A DNA stretch of 64,000 nucleotides, from positions 496,001 to 560,000 of the forward strand of contig CBDDJX010000002.1 in NCBI GenBank assembly GCA_965229885.1, given 5' to 3'. The DNA is from DATLLJ01 sp965229885 (lineage in GTDB: Bacteria; Acidobacteriota; Vicinamibacteria; Vicinamibacterales; CAVVIG01). Shown one piece after another: positions 45,005-54,696 of the stretch (its first letter is position 1; each line of letters starts with the position of its first letter). Both the position numbers and the translations under genes were made by a program. The notes beneath the pieces were generated by a model. That model made no database searches and had not been told where the DNA came from. It saw only the letters and a list, made by a program, of their open reading frames with translations.

Positions 45005-47893
45005 ATGAAAGGACACAGTTACAGAGACCGCCCACCGGCGGTCGTCGCGGCCGCGTTGACCACCGTGCTCGCGGTCTCGATCGCGGCCCAGCCCGCCTCG
45101 GCGCAACCAACCGGGGTCGACCGCGTCGCCATCACTCCCTTTACCAGCATCTCGGGGACGCCGGGGGACGAGTGGATCGGCGCCGGCATCGCCGCCACCC
45201 TCGCGGCCGAGCTGGAGCAGGGTGGCGATCTGTCGGTGGTCGTGGACCAGACGTCCGCGCTCGCCGACGGCAGCTCGCCGGACGCGATCGTCGAACCGAA
45301 CGACATCGGGACCGGACGAGCCCTCGGGGTGCGTTGGATCGTCAGCGGTGGTTACCAGCGGCTCGGGGAACAGATGCGGATCACCGCCCGCGTGGTCGAG
45401 GTGCCGACCGGCGCGGTGACACACACGGCGATTGTCGACGGCACCGTGGCGGAGCTTTTCGATCTGCAGGACCGGCTCGCTGCCGACCTCAGACGTGCGC
45501 TGACGGCCGGGGGGAGTGCAGCGCCCGCGCCGGCGCTCACCGCGAGCGAGCCCCGCGTCGAGCCTGCACCCGCCGCCGCAGCGCGACCGGCGGCGCCGCG
45601 CGCCGAGCCTGTCGCCGAGGCCGGCCGCAGCGGTTTCGCGGTGGTCCCGACCATCATCATCGATGGGCCCCCGCCACCGGACGCGCCCGAGACGATCGCG
45701 CGCGATGCGGCGGGACGCGTCACGGTGCGTGCGGTCCGGCTTGCCGAACCGCTGCGTCCGGACGGGACGCTTGACGAGGGCGTCTATGAAACGGTGCCGT
45801 CGTTCGGTGGGTTCATCCAGCAAACCCCCGACGAGGGGGCGCCATCGACGGAGCGCACCGAAGCGTGGGTCTTCTACGACGAGCAGAACGTCTTTGTTGC
45901 GGCGCGCCTCTGGAGCTCGGCGCCGGAGTCCGAGTGGGTGGCCAACGAGATGCAGCGTGATTCGTTCCAGCTGATCAGCAACGACTATTTCAGCGTGACG
46001 TTCGACACGTTCTACGACCGGCGCAACGCCGTCTTCTTCCTGGTCAACCCCATCGGCGGTTTCTACGACGGCCAGGTCACCGACGAGAGATTCTCCGGCA
46101 TCGACTGGAACCCGATCTGGGAGGTCCGCACGGGACGCTTCGACGGTGGATGGACCGTCGAGATGCGGATTCCCTTCAAGTCAATCCGCTTCAGGCCCGG
46201 CACCTCGCAGGTGTGGGGGCTCCAGCTCGGGCGAAATATTTTCTGGAAGAACGAGGCGACTTATCTGACCCCGGTCCCCATCTCCGGTGGTCCGGGGGAG
46301 TCCCGCATATCGGCCGCCGCCACGCTCACCGGCATCGAGGTCCCGCGCGGCAACCGGACGCTGGAGATCAAGCCGTACGCGATTGGCTCGCTCGCCACCG
46401 ACGTCAACGCGGTTCCGCTCGTCTCGAACGACGGCGACGGTGACTTCGGCTTCGACGTCAAGGTGGGCGTGACCCAGAACCTGACGGCGGATTTCACGTA
46501 CAACACGGATTTTGCGCAGGTCGAGGTCGACGAGCAACAGGTGAACCTGACGCGGTTCAGCCTCTTCTTCCCCGAGAAACGCGAGTTCTTCCTCGAGGGA
46601 CAAGGGATCTTCGACTTCGGTCGCGGCGCGGCCTTTGGCGGCGGCGGGGGTGGTCCGGGCGGCGGGACCCGCCGACAGGCAGGAGGCGGCGGTTTCTTTG
46701 GCGGCGGCGATGTCCCGACGCTCTTCTTCAGCCGGCGGATCGGCCTCGAGGGTGGGCAGACGGTGCCGATTCTGGGTGGCGGCCGACTCACCGGCAAGAC
46801 GGGCAAGTTCACGGTCGGGGCGCTGAGCATCCAGACCGATGACGCATTGAGCGCCGAGGCGGTGTCGACCAATTTCACGGTGCTGCGGGTCAAGCGAGAC
46901 ATCCTGCGCCGAAGCAGCATCGGCGGCATCTTCACCGGCCGGTCGGTCTCGACGACCGGTCCCGGCTCGAATGAGGCGTACGGCGTCGACGCAACGTTCT
47001 CGTTCTACGACAACGTGAACTTCAACGGCTTCTACGCTCGCACGCGCACGCCCGGTCTCGTGGGCGACGACGCAAGCTACCAGGGGGTCTTTACCTACAA
47101 CGGCGACCTCTACGCCTTCCAGTTCGACCACCTGCTCGTCGGCGACAATTTCAATCCGGAAATCGGCTTCCTGCGACGCGACGACTTCCGGCGCACGTTC
47201 ACCACCGGCAAGTACAGCCCGCGCCCGCGCTCGATTGGGGCGGTGCGGCAGTTCACCGTTAGCGGCAGCCTGGACTATATCGAGACCGGCGCCGGGCAAG
47301 TCGAGACGCGGATCGTGCAGGCGCGCTTCGAGACCGAGTTCGAGAACAGTGACCGGATCGGGTTCGACTTCCAGGACAACTACGAGTTGCTCGTCAGACC
47401 GTTCCCGATTGCGTCGGATGTCACCATCCCGGTGGGCGCGTACGGCTTCCAGGACTTCTTCGCGTCCTACTCCATGGGGGGACAGCGCCGGTTCTCGGGT
47501 ACCTTCACCCTACAGCGCGGCGGGTTCTTCAACGGCAACATCACGGCCTACGGCTACCGGCGCGGCCGGATCGAGATCACACCGCAGTTCTCGTTCGAGC
47601 CGGGCATCTCGCTCAACCGGATCGACCTCCCGGAGGGGACGTTCACCGCGACGCTGATGCAGAGCCGCGTGACCTATACCCTGACGCCGCGCATGTTCTT
47701 CGGCGGCCTGCTGCAATACAACAACGGCACCAACTCGCTCAGTACCAACCTCCGGCTTCGCTGGGAGTATCAGCCGGGGAGCGAGCTGTTCGTCGTCTAT
47801 AACGACCAGCGTGACACGGCAACGCTGCGTGGCACGCCGATGCTCCAGAACCGCGCCTTCATCGTGAAGTTCACCCGCCTGTTTCGTTTTTAG
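45005..47893 (+). CDS. DUF5916/CBM9-like outer-membrane protein with an extra N-terminal FlgO/TolB-like domain (paralogue 2)
   Basis: The start ATG 45005 gives a signal peptide (YRDRPPAVVAAALTTVLAVS) and 962 residues; earlier frame belongs to IS5 debris. Residues about 40-180 resemble the FlgO/CsgG or adenylate-cyclase-associated TolB-like domain (RVAITPFTSISGTPGDEWIG, then LGVRWIVSGGYQRLGEQMRI). A Pro/Ala linker follows. The CBM9-like part is about 240-440 (RPDGTLDEGVYETVPSFGGF). The DUF5916 barrel shows LTADFTYNTDFAQVEVDEQQ and FFPEKREFFLEGQGIFDFG, with a Gly-rich loop around 545-570. It ends QNRAFIVKFTRLFRF with a terminal Phe, as outer-membrane barrels do. The extra domain sets it apart from the other two paralogues. 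Confidence 0.9.
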   Translation: MKGHSYRDRPPAVVAAALTTVLAVSIAAQPASAQPTGVDRVAITPFTSISGTPGDEWIGAGIAATLAAELEQGGDLSVVVDQTSALADGSSPDAIVEPNDIGTGRALGVRWIVSGGYQRLGEQMRITARVVEVPTGAVTHTAIVDGTVAELFDLQDRLAADLRRALTAGGSAAPAPALTASEPRVEPAPAAAARPAAPRAEPVAEAGRSGFAVVPTIIIDGPPPPDAPETIARDAAGRVTVRAVRLAEPLRPDGTLDEGVYETVPSFGGFIQQTPDEGAPSTERTEAWVFYDEQNVFVAARLWSSAPESEWVANEMQRDSFQLISNDYFSVTFDTFYDRRNAVFFLVNPIGGFYDGQVTDERFSGIDWNPIWEVRTGRFDGGWTVEMRIPFKSIRFRPGTSQVWGLQLGRNIFWKNEATYLTPVPISGGPGESRISAAATLTGIEVPRGNRTLEIKPYAIGSLATDVNAVPLVSNDGDGDFGFDVKVGVTQNLTADFTYNTDFAQVEVDEQQVNLTRFSLFFPEKREFFLEGQGIFDFGRGAAFGGGGGGPGGGTRRQAGGGGFFGGGDVPTLFFSRRIGLEGGQTVPILGGGRLTGKTGKFTVGALSIQTDDALSAEAVSTNFTVLRVKRDILRRSSIGGIFTGRSVSTTGPGSNEAYGVDATFSFYDNVNFNGFYARTRTPGLVGDDASYQGVFTYNGDLYAFQFDHLLVGDNFNPEIGFLRRDDFRRTFTTGKYSPRPRSIGAVRQFTVSGSLDYIETGAGQVETRIVQARFETEFENSDRIGFDFQDNYELLVRPFPIASDVTIPVGAYGFQDFFASYSMGGQRRFSGTFTLQRGGFFNGNITAYGYRRGRIEITPQFSFEPGISLNRIDLPEGTFTATLMQSRVTYTLTPRMFFGGLLQYNNGTNSLSTNLRLRWEYQPGSELFVVYNDQRDTATLRGTPMLQNRAFIVKFTRLFRF

Positions 47894-47944
47894 ATGGGGC
47901 TTCGCCCCATGCCCCACGCGGCCGCTCCGTGGGGACCCCGAGAA

Positions 47945-49148
47945 CCTGTCCGTCTCGAATTCCCAATTCTCTCGCTGAATGCAGGGCGAAGGCAACGTTG
48001 CGTGCCGCCGATCGTGTGCCTACGCTGTCGCGTGTATGGAAGCCGTCGTGCTCACCCTGCTCCACCTGGCCGTCACGGCCGCAAAGCTCTGTCGGCCCGG
48101 CGGCGTGCGAGCCGTGATCGCGGAGAATCTCTTACTGAAGCAGCAACTGATCGTCCTGCGTCGACCGCGGCAGCGGGCACCGAACTTGACCACGGTCGAC
48201 CGCCTTCTCTGCGGATTCGGGTCCATCTTTCTCGGGCCGGGGAGGCTCCGAAAGGTCGCCATTGGCGTCCGCCCCTCGACACTGCTGGCGTTTCATCTGG
48301 CGCTGGTGCATCGGAAGTACCGGCGCTTGTTCTCGTCGAGCCATCGCCCGAGGACGCCCGGACCGAAGGGGCCGAGCGACGCGCTCATCCGGGCGATCGT
48401 TGAGCTCAAATCGCGAAATCCCCGGTTCGGCTGTCCACGCATTGCACGCATCATCTCGCGGACGTTCGGCGTCGACATCGACAAGAACGTCGTCGCTCGC
48501 GTGCTGGCGAAACACTATCGACCCGCCCCGGGCGGCTCCGGGCCGTCCTGGTTGTCGTTCATCGGTCACGCGACGGACAGTCTCTGGAGCGTCGACCTGT
48601 TTCGCTGCGAGTCCATCGTGCTCCAGAGCTACTGGGTGCTCGTGGTCATGGACCAGTGCACGCGGCGCCTGGTCGGCTTCGGTGTACACCGCGGGTCGGT
48701 CGACGCGCCCGGCCTCTGCCGCATGTTCAACGCCGCCACTCACGGGCAGGGGGCACCGCGACATCTCAGTACGGATCATGACCCGTTGTTCGAAGCCCAT
48801 CGCTGGCAGGCGAATCTTCGGCTTCTGGAGATTGATGAGATCAAGACGGTGCCGCACGTGCCTCTCTCACACCCCTTTGTAGAGCGCCTGATCGGCACGA
48901 TACGGCGAGAATTTCTGGACCTGGTGTTCTTCTGGAATGGGCGGGATCTGGAGCGGAAACTCGCCGACTTCCAGGCCTACTACAACGCGGCACGGAGCCA
49001 CGCGTCCTTGGACGGCCACACGCCGTTCGCCGTGGCGAGCGGACACCCGGTAGCCCGTGCGGACCTCAACAACATACGGTGGGCATCTCACTGCCGGGAC
49101 CTGGTTCAGTTGCCAGCGGCGGCCTGATAAGGAATTCGAGACCCACAG
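47945..49148 (+). mobile_element. Complete rve-type insertion sequence (copy 2)
   Basis: The left end CTGTCCGTCTCGAATTC (47946-47962) and right end GAATTCGAGACCCACAG (49132-49148) are inverted with one mismatch. It lies between the DUF5916 gene and an integrase stump that its right end truncates. Confidence 0.85.
48036..49127 (+). CDS. Integrase-core (rve) transposase
   Basis: ATG 48036 matches the start of the copy at 7490-8581 (MEAVVLTLLHLAVTAAKLCR); an earlier in-frame start reads non-coding IS DNA. The 363 residues keep the three acidic residues (SVDLFRCESIVLQSYWVLVV, then LSTDHDPLFEAHRWQANLRL and HPFVERLIGTIRREFLDLVF). It is intact, so this IS family has two potentially active copies here. 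Confidence 0.9.
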   Translation: MEAVVLTLLHLAVTAAKLCRPGGVRAVIAENLLLKQQLIVLRRPRQRAPNLTTVDRLLCGFGSIFLGPGRLRKVAIGVRPSTLLAFHLALVHRKYRRLFSSSHRPRTPGPKGPSDALIRAIVELKSRNPRFGCPRIARIISRTFGVDIDKNVVARVLAKHYRPAPGGSGPSWLSFIGHATDSLWSVDLFRCESIVLQSYWVLVVMDQCTRRLVGFGVHRGSVDAPGLCRMFNAATHGQGAPRHLSTDHDPLFEAHRWQANLRLLEIDEIKTVPHVPLSHPFVERLIGTIRREFLDLVFFWNGRDLERKLADFQAYYNAARSHASLDGHTPFAVASGHPVARADLNNIRWASHCRDLVQLPAAA

Positions 49149-49150
49149 CG

Positions 49151-49300
49151 TGCCCCGCTCGGCAGCACCAGCACGTACAGCCCCTGCCCGTCGCAGTACC
49201 GCCCAGGCCGTGTCACGGTGCGGACAAAGGCCGCGCTCAACGCCTTCTCCGGGTGCTTCCCGTGCTTGCGCCCAGGGTTGCTTCGCGTCGCATCCAGCAT
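49151..49300 (-). pseudogene. N-terminal stump of a P4-type integrase
   Basis: ATG 49300 starts MLDATRSNPGRKHGKHPEKA, then LSAAFVRTVTRPGRYCDGQG and LYVLVLPSGAR, the DUF4102 arm domain of P4-type integrases. The gene is cut at about codon 50 by the rve-type IS. Its upstream region (49301-49400) is AT-rich. Confidence 0.8.
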
Positions 49301-49450
49301 GTCTATTCACCTCTTTACTCACACCATTATAAATGGGAATGCGGCGGATGCAATCGGAATGTACGGGACAGGAGAATGCTATGTAACTACTGTAAATACA
49401 AATATTTATGGATGTCATCGGCTGTCAGTGGACAGTGTCTGAATATGATG
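49301..49450. other. AT-rich integrase upstream region
   Basis: The segment contains TGTCTATTCACCTCTTTACT (49300) and GCTATGTAACTACTGTAAAT (49378), diverged versions of blocks at 15426 and 15381. It ends where the right half of a split IS5 begins (49451). It is probably an attachment region. Confidence 0.45.
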
Positions 49451-49734
49451 GGTGGTGGATGATGCGACCACCGCCCTCGATCTGCTCACCGCAGTCGAGG
49501 GCCCTCTCGTGCGCGTCACCGCTGACGTCGCCTATGACACGGTCGCCGTCTACGAGACCGCAAAGGCGCGGGGTGCGACAGTCGTCATCCCACCGGCCAG
49601 GACGGCGAACGTCTCTGGCCACGGCCCGCGGTCGCCCGCGCGGGATCGGACGATCACGTTGGTGAGGCAGCTCGGCCTGCGCCGTTGGAAGAAGGTGTCA
49701 GGGTACCAGTCCGGGGACGTCAGCCACACTCGGC

Positions 49735-50052
49735 CCGGGTGGAGAATGCGTTCTTCCGATACAAGTCCATCATCGGCGATGGCCTTCGCGCCCGGAGCCC
49801 AGCTGGGCAGGGGCGCGAGGCCGTCCTCGGCTGTGAGATCCTCAATCGAATGACCGCCCTCGGCCGACCAGTGTCATACCGCATCGGCAGGTGAGGACCC
49901 TGTCGATTGGCATCGTGCGGGCTAGTCACGATTCGTGCAACAACGCCACGTGCAACCAGCACCGTTGAGACAGATATTGTCCCCGACGATCTGGGCAGAA
50001 GTGTTTGTCAATGTCGGTGGCGTCGTGCCGCGCGTCACAATTCGGGCCGCTA
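49735..50052 (+). repeat. 318-bp direct repeat, copy 1
   Basis: This is identical by eye to 50188-50505, offset by 453 bases. It covers the IS5 transposase tail, the IS5 terminus and about 105 bp of flanking DNA (TTGAGACAGATATTGTCCCC and onward). Confidence 0.9.
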
Positions 50053-50187
50053 CCGGCCGGGACGACTACGGAGCCCGCCAAGAACGCGCGCTCCTCCGCT
50101 CTCACACGGCGTGGTAACACCCACCAAGTGTTACCCATGTCCCCGGACTGATCTGTCACTCATGTCCCCGGCCGCTCATCGTCAGGG
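50053..50187 (+). mobile_element. IS481 right-end fragment between the two 318-bp repeats
   Basis: The piece equals the last part of the IS481 at 55522-56897, from CCGGCCGGGACGACTACGG to CATGTCCCCGGCCGCT. It includes the transposase stop codon. Confidence 0.85.
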
Positions 50188-50505
50188 CCGGGTGGAGAAT
50201 GCGTTCTTCCGATACAAGTCCATCATCGGCGATGGCCTTCGCGCCCGGAGCCCAGCTGGGCAGGGGCGCGAGGCCGTCCTCGGCTGTGAGATCCTCAATC
50301 GAATGACCGCCCTCGGCCGACCAGTGTCATACCGCATCGGCAGGTGAGGACCCTGTCGATTGGCATCGTGCGGGCTAGTCACGATTCGTGCAACAACGCC
50401 ACGTGCAACCAGCACCGTTGAGACAGATATTGTCCCCGACGATCTGGGCAGAAGTGTTTGTCAATGTCGGTGGCGTCGTGCCGCGCGTCACAATTCGGGC
50501 CGCTA
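50188..50505 (+). repeat. 318-bp direct repeat, copy 2
   Basis: Second copy of 49735-50052. Here the junction to IS481 restores the expected IS5 reading (HRQGRVENAFF), so this copy is probably the original and copy 1 the duplicate. Confidence 0.9.
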
Positions 50506-50654
50506 GGTGGGTTATTCGATGCGAGATCCATGCGGGAAGGAATCCTGCCCCGCGCCCGTGATGGCTGGTGTAGGATGCGACCGATCAACGGGCGTCAAAT
50601 CGGAAATGCCGAGCTAGAGAGTCCACAGGCAGATCCCATGCGGAATCCGGGCGA

Positions 50655-53600
50655 ATGAGCGAGGAACTGACGATACCGGCCGCTCATCGGCCGCGTGGGG
50701 GCGCCACCCAAGGGGTTGCAGATCCGCGGTCTACCGGCCCGATCGATCGCTTCTTGAAGAAGCCGCTCGACGAGCTGCTCGGATCGTTCAGGCCGGACCC
50801 CGGGTCGCCCTACACGGAGCTGGCGCAGAAAGCCGCCTTCCTGGCGCGGCGTCTTCAGGAAATTGCGGCGACGCTGCAAACCCCCGTAGAAGAAAAGCAG
50901 CAGGCCGAGCTGGAGCGGATGGTGCAAAGTCCGCACGACAAGGCGACCCTTACCCAACTCACGGACCAGGCCTTCCGCTCTCGCAACCCGCACCGCGCCG
51001 CCGACCAGATTCTGCACATTTTGGACGTACAGGGGATCCCGCACTTCTTCAGCGGCCTGGACCGCACGCTGCTCAAGGGATTTCACTCCTTCGGCGGCTA
51101 CCTCCCGGGCGTGGCGGTGCCGCTGGTCAGGGAGCGGATGCGGGAAGAGACCGCCAACGTCATTCTCCCCGCCGAGGAGAACCTGCTGGTCCCGCACCTG
51201 GAGGGGCGCCGCCAGCACGGGTTGCGGATGAACGTCAACGTCCTGGGAGAGGCCCTGCTGGGAGAGGCCGAGGCCCAGAGACGTCTCGAATCGTATCTGC
51301 GCACGCTCCAGATCCCGGAGATCGAGGTCATCTCGGTCAAGATCTCCACCATCTACTCGCAGATCTCGTCGCTGGCGTTCGAGCACACCGTCTCCGTGCT
51401 CTGCGACCGGCTGGAGCTGCTGTATCGGGCGGCCGCCAGGGGACGCTTTCGCCGCAGGGACGGCAGCGAGGTGCCCAAGTTCGTCTACCTCGACATGGAG
51501 GAGTACCGCGACCTGGCGGTGACCACCGAGGTTTTTCTGCGGACGCTGGCCCGCAAGGGGCTCGAACAGGTCGGTGCGGGGATCGCGCTCCAGGCCTACC
51601 TCCCCGACTCCTACTTGGCGCAGAAGCGGATCAACGCCTGGGCCAGGGAACGGGTGCGCAACGGAGGAGGGCCGGTGACAATCCGGCTGGTGAAAGGCGC
51701 CAACCTCGAGATGGAGAGGGTGGAGGCGTCGCTGCGGGACTGGCCGCAGGCGCCGTTCACCTCGAAGCCGGTGACCGACGCCAACTACAAGCGCATGCTG
51801 CACGATGCCCTGGCGCCGGAGAATATCGCGGCCGTGCGCCTGGGGGTGGCGTCGCACAACCTCTTCGACATCTCGTACGCCCTGCTGCTGGCCGCGGAGG
51901 CCGGCGCCCTGGACCGGGTGCAGTTCGAGATGCTCGAAGGGATGGCCAACGCACAGCGCCGGGCTCTTTCCGAGCTGACGCGCAACCTCCTCCTCTATGC
52001 CCCGGCGACGCGGAAGGAAGACTTCATCAACGCCATCGGATACCTCTTTCGCCGTCTCGACGAGAACACGGGATCCGACAACTTCCTCAGGTACGCCTTC
52101 AAGCTGGTCCCGGACAGCCCAGAGTGGAAACGGCTGGAAGCAGGATTCCTCGAATCCTCCCGCCGCCTCGACGAGGTGCCGGAAACGCCGCGCCGCGTCC
52201 AGAACCGCCTGTCCGAGACCGGCGAGTCGCCTCCGGCGGGCTCGTGGGACCGATTCGCCAACGAACCGGACACCGACTTCTCGCTGCCCGCCAACCGTGA
52301 GTGGGTCCGCGGGATCATCGAGCGCTGGCAGCCCAGGCACGGCGCCAACAAGGTCGAGGTTCCCCTGGTAGTGGACGGCGAGGAGATCTTCAAAGATCGG
52401 GAGTTGCGCGACTGCCGCGACCCGTCCCGGCCAGGGCTTGTCGTCGGCCGCTATCGACAAGCCGGCCGGGAGGACATCGGGCGGGCGGTGGCCTGCGCCC
52501 GCAACGATGCGGACGGCTGGCGGCGGATGCCGGCGGCGGAGCGCTCCCGCGTGCTGGCGGCGGTGGCGCGCGAGCTGCGCCGGAGCCGGGGAGACCTCAT
52601 GGGCGCCGCCCTGGCGGACGGCGGCAAGACCCTGGCCGAATCGGACCCGGAGGTGAGCGAGGTCGTGGATTTCGTCGGCTTCTACGACCTGGCAGCGCGC
52701 TACTTTAAGAATCTTCCGGGCCTACAGGTCGAGCCGAAGGGTATCGTGGTCGTCGTCTCTCCCTGGAACTTCCCCATCGCCATTCCGGGAGGCGGCATCG
52801 CGGCCGCGCTGGCGGCGGGAAACACCGTCATCCTCAAGCCCGCCCCGGACACCGTGCTGGTGGCCCACGAGCTGTGCCGCTGTTTCTGGAGAGCCGGTGT
52901 TTCCAGCCGGACGCTGCAGATGGTCACCTGCACCGACGAGCTTGCCGGATCCTGCCTGGTCACCCACCCGAAGGTGGACGCGGTCATCCTCACCGGCGGT
53001 ACGGAGACCGCCCTGCACCTGCTGCGCGCCAAGCCGGACATGAATCTCCTGGCGGAAACGGGCGGCAAGAACGCGACCACCCTGACCGCGCTGGGGGATC
53101 GGGAGCTGGCGGTCAGCCACGTCGTTCACTCGGCCTTCAGTCACAGCGGACAGAAGTGTTCCGCCACCTCCCTGCTCCTCGTCGAGGAAGAGGTCTACCG
53201 GGACCCGAAGTTCAAGGCAACGCTGTGTGACGCGGTGAGCAGCTTGGAAGTCGGCTCGGCCTGGGACCTCCGTAATCGCATGGGTGCGCTGATTCGCCCC
53301 CCCTCTGGCGCCCTGGAAACCGGCATCAAGGAGCTGGAACCCGGCGAGTCGTGGGCCGTCATGCCCCGGCCGCTGGAGGGCAATCCGTGTCTCTATTCCC
53401 CAGGGGTCAAGTGGGACGTCCGGCCGGGCAGCTTCAGCCATTTGACCGAGCTGTTCGGTCCGGTGCTGGGCGTCATGCCGGTGAAGAATCTGGATCAGGC
53501 CCTGGAACTCATCCGTCAGACCGGGTATGGCCTCACAGCCGGCCTGGAGAGCCTGGACGATCGCGAGCAAACGTACTGGTGCGAACGGGTCGCGGCCGGA

Positions 53601-54425
53601 AACCTCTACGTCAACCGGGGCACCACGGGGGCCATCGTGCTCCGCCAACCGTTCGGCGGCATGGGCAAGTCCGCCTTCGGCCCGGGCATCAAGGCCGGCG
53701 GACCCAACTACGTGGCGCAGCTCATGGACTTCAAGGATGGCGAGCCGTGCGCCAGGCCCGTCGAGATCGGCGATGCCGATCTCGCCGCATTCCGCGCGCG
53801 CCTGCGACGGCCGGGTCCGCCCGGCGTGTCCGCATCCCGCAGCGACATCCCGCGGGTGGTGGCCGCCCTGGAGAGCTATTGGTCGAACTTCCAGGAGGAA
53901 TTCGGCCGTACCCGTGACCACTTCCGCCTGGTGGGCCAGGACAACCTGCGGCGCTACCTGCCGGTCCGCCGGCTCCACATCCGCGTGGATCCCGCCGACT
54001 CGCTGTTCGACATCTTCGCGCGCGTCTGCGCGGCCAGATCAGTCGGCTGCCGGGCGACGGCCAGTCTCCCACGGGGCTGGTCGTCGGCGGCCACCGACTG
54101 GCTGCAGGAGCTGACCGGCTCGTGGACTGCCGCCGTCGAATTCGTCCAGGAGACCGACGAGGAGCTGGCGGACCAAGTCCGCACAGCCGAGACCGAACGC
54201 GTCCGCTTCGCGGCGCCGGAGCGGGTGCCGGAGATTGTGTTTCGGGCGTCGGCCGCGTCCGGAGTCTACGTGGCGCGCGCCCCGGTGCTGATGCAGGGCC
54301 GGGTGGAGCTGCTGTGGTATCTGCGGGAACAGAGCATCAGCATCGACTACCACCGCTACGGCAACCTGAGCGCCCGGGAGGCGGAGCAACGGTTGGAGGG
54401 GTCGCCCGGTCACCACGCCGGATGA
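50655..54425 (+). CDS. putA: Bifunctional proline dehydrogenase / L-glutamate gamma-semialdehyde dehydrogenase
   Basis: The enzyme oxidises proline to glutamate in two steps with FAD and NAD+. The 1256-residue protein lacks the DNA-binding domain of enterobacterial PutA. Residues about 100-440 form the FAD proline dehydrogenase barrel (NVNVLGEALLGEAEAQRRLE, then QAYLPDSYLAQKRINAWA and IRLVKGANLEMERVEASLRD). Residues about 545-1040 are the aldehyde dehydrogenase (VVSPWNFPIAIPGGGIAAAL, Glu near 801 in LAETGGKNATTL, Cys near 835 in HSGQKCSATSLLL, FGPVLGVMPVKNL). The last 200 residues form the C-terminal ALDH-like cap of long PutAs. Start ATG 50655 has a weak purine-rich site. The gene is intact and alone; no proline transporter is near. 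Confidence 0.95.
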   Translation: MSEELTIPAAHRPRGGATQGVADPRSTGPIDRFLKKPLDELLGSFRPDPGSPYTELAQKAAFLARRLQEIAATLQTPVEEKQQAELERMVQSPHDKATLTQLTDQAFRSRNPHRAADQILHILDVQGIPHFFSGLDRTLLKGFHSFGGYLPGVAVPLVRERMREETANVILPAEENLLVPHLEGRRQHGLRMNVNVLGEALLGEAEAQRRLESYLRTLQIPEIEVISVKISTIYSQISSLAFEHTVSVLCDRLELLYRAAARGRFRRRDGSEVPKFVYLDMEEYRDLAVTTEVFLRTLARKGLEQVGAGIALQAYLPDSYLAQKRINAWARERVRNGGGPVTIRLVKGANLEMERVEASLRDWPQAPFTSKPVTDANYKRMLHDALAPENIAAVRLGVASHNLFDISYALLLAAEAGALDRVQFEMLEGMANAQRRALSELTRNLLLYAPATRKEDFINAIGYLFRRLDENTGSDNFLRYAFKLVPDSPEWKRLEAGFLESSRRLDEVPETPRRVQNRLSETGESPPAGSWDRFANEPDTDFSLPANREWVRGIIERWQPRHGANKVEVPLVVDGEEIFKDRELRDCRDPSRPGLVVGRYRQAGREDIGRAVACARNDADGWRRMPAAERSRVLAAVARELRRSRGDLMGAALADGGKTLAESDPEVSEVVDFVGFYDLAARYFKNLPGLQVEPKGIVVVVSPWNFPIAIPGGGIAAALAAGNTVILKPAPDTVLVAHELCRCFWRAGVSSRTLQMVTCTDELAGSCLVTHPKVDAVILTGGTETALHLLRAKPDMNLLAETGGKNATTLTALGDRELAVSHVVHSAFSHSGQKCSATSLLLVEEEVYRDPKFKATLCDAVSSLEVGSAWDLRNRMGALIRPPSGALETGIKELEPGESWAVMPRPLEGNPCLYSPGVKWDVRPGSFSHLTELFGPVLGVMPVKNLDQALELIRQTGYGLTAGLESLDDREQTYWCERVAAGNLYVNRGTTGAIVLRQPFGGMGKSAFGPGIKAGGPNYVAQLMDFKDGEPCARPVEIGDADLAAFRARLRRPGPPGVSASRSDIPRVVAALESYWSNFQEEFGRTRDHFRLVGQDNLRRYLPVRRLHIRVDPADSLFDIFARVCAARSVGCRATASLPRGWSSAATDWLQELTGSWTAAVEFVQETDEELADQVRTAETERVRFAAPERVPEIVFRASAASGVYVARAPVLMQGRVELLWYLREQSISIDYHRYGNLSAREAEQRLEGSPGHHAG

Positions 54426-54445
54426 AACGCGGTAACGTGGAGAGG

Positions 54446-54690
54446 CGTTGTTGCATGAATACCCTGTGGGGGTGGGGTCGCGTGTCGTGGGCCGGCTGTG
54501 GCCCTGACGTGAGGCGGGGCGGGCACCCGGAGATCGACGCTAATCATGGGATATTCGGCCGATAAGAGCCCGCTAATCGGCCATTTAGCGGGCCCCATCC
54601 GGCGGCTGAAGCCACTGGGAGCACAGCGTCAGGAGAAGTGCGGGCCAAACCACCTCACCCGCGAGGGGCTTCATGCAACAACGCCTGAAT
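54446..54690. mobile_element. MITE-like element with IS5 ends
   Basis: An IS5 terminus GGCGTTGTTGCATGAAT (about 54446) and its inverse, TTCATGCAACAACGCC (about 54671-54686), enclose 245 bp without a gene. A stable hairpin lies inside: GCCCGCTAA (54568-54576) pairs with TTAGCGGGC (54585-54593). Such a piece could be moved by an intact IS5 transposase. Its hairpin could also terminate putA transcription. Confidence 0.6.
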
Positions 54691-54696
54691 CCAGGC

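Larger units (their letters stand above)
49451..50347 (+). pseudogene. Right half of an IS5 element, interrupted by IS481 debris
   Basis: The frame opens VDDATTALDLLTAVEGPLVR at the codon where the left half at 15372 stops, and continues VRVTADVAYDTVAVYETAKA. At about 49709 it is broken by a piece of an IS481 left end. The C-terminal part (RVENAFFRYKSIIGDGLRAR, ending RMTALGRPVSYRIGR) appears twice, at 49738 and 50191, within a 318-bp direct repeat. An IS5 terminal repeat follows each (GTGCAACAACGCC). Confidence 0.8.
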
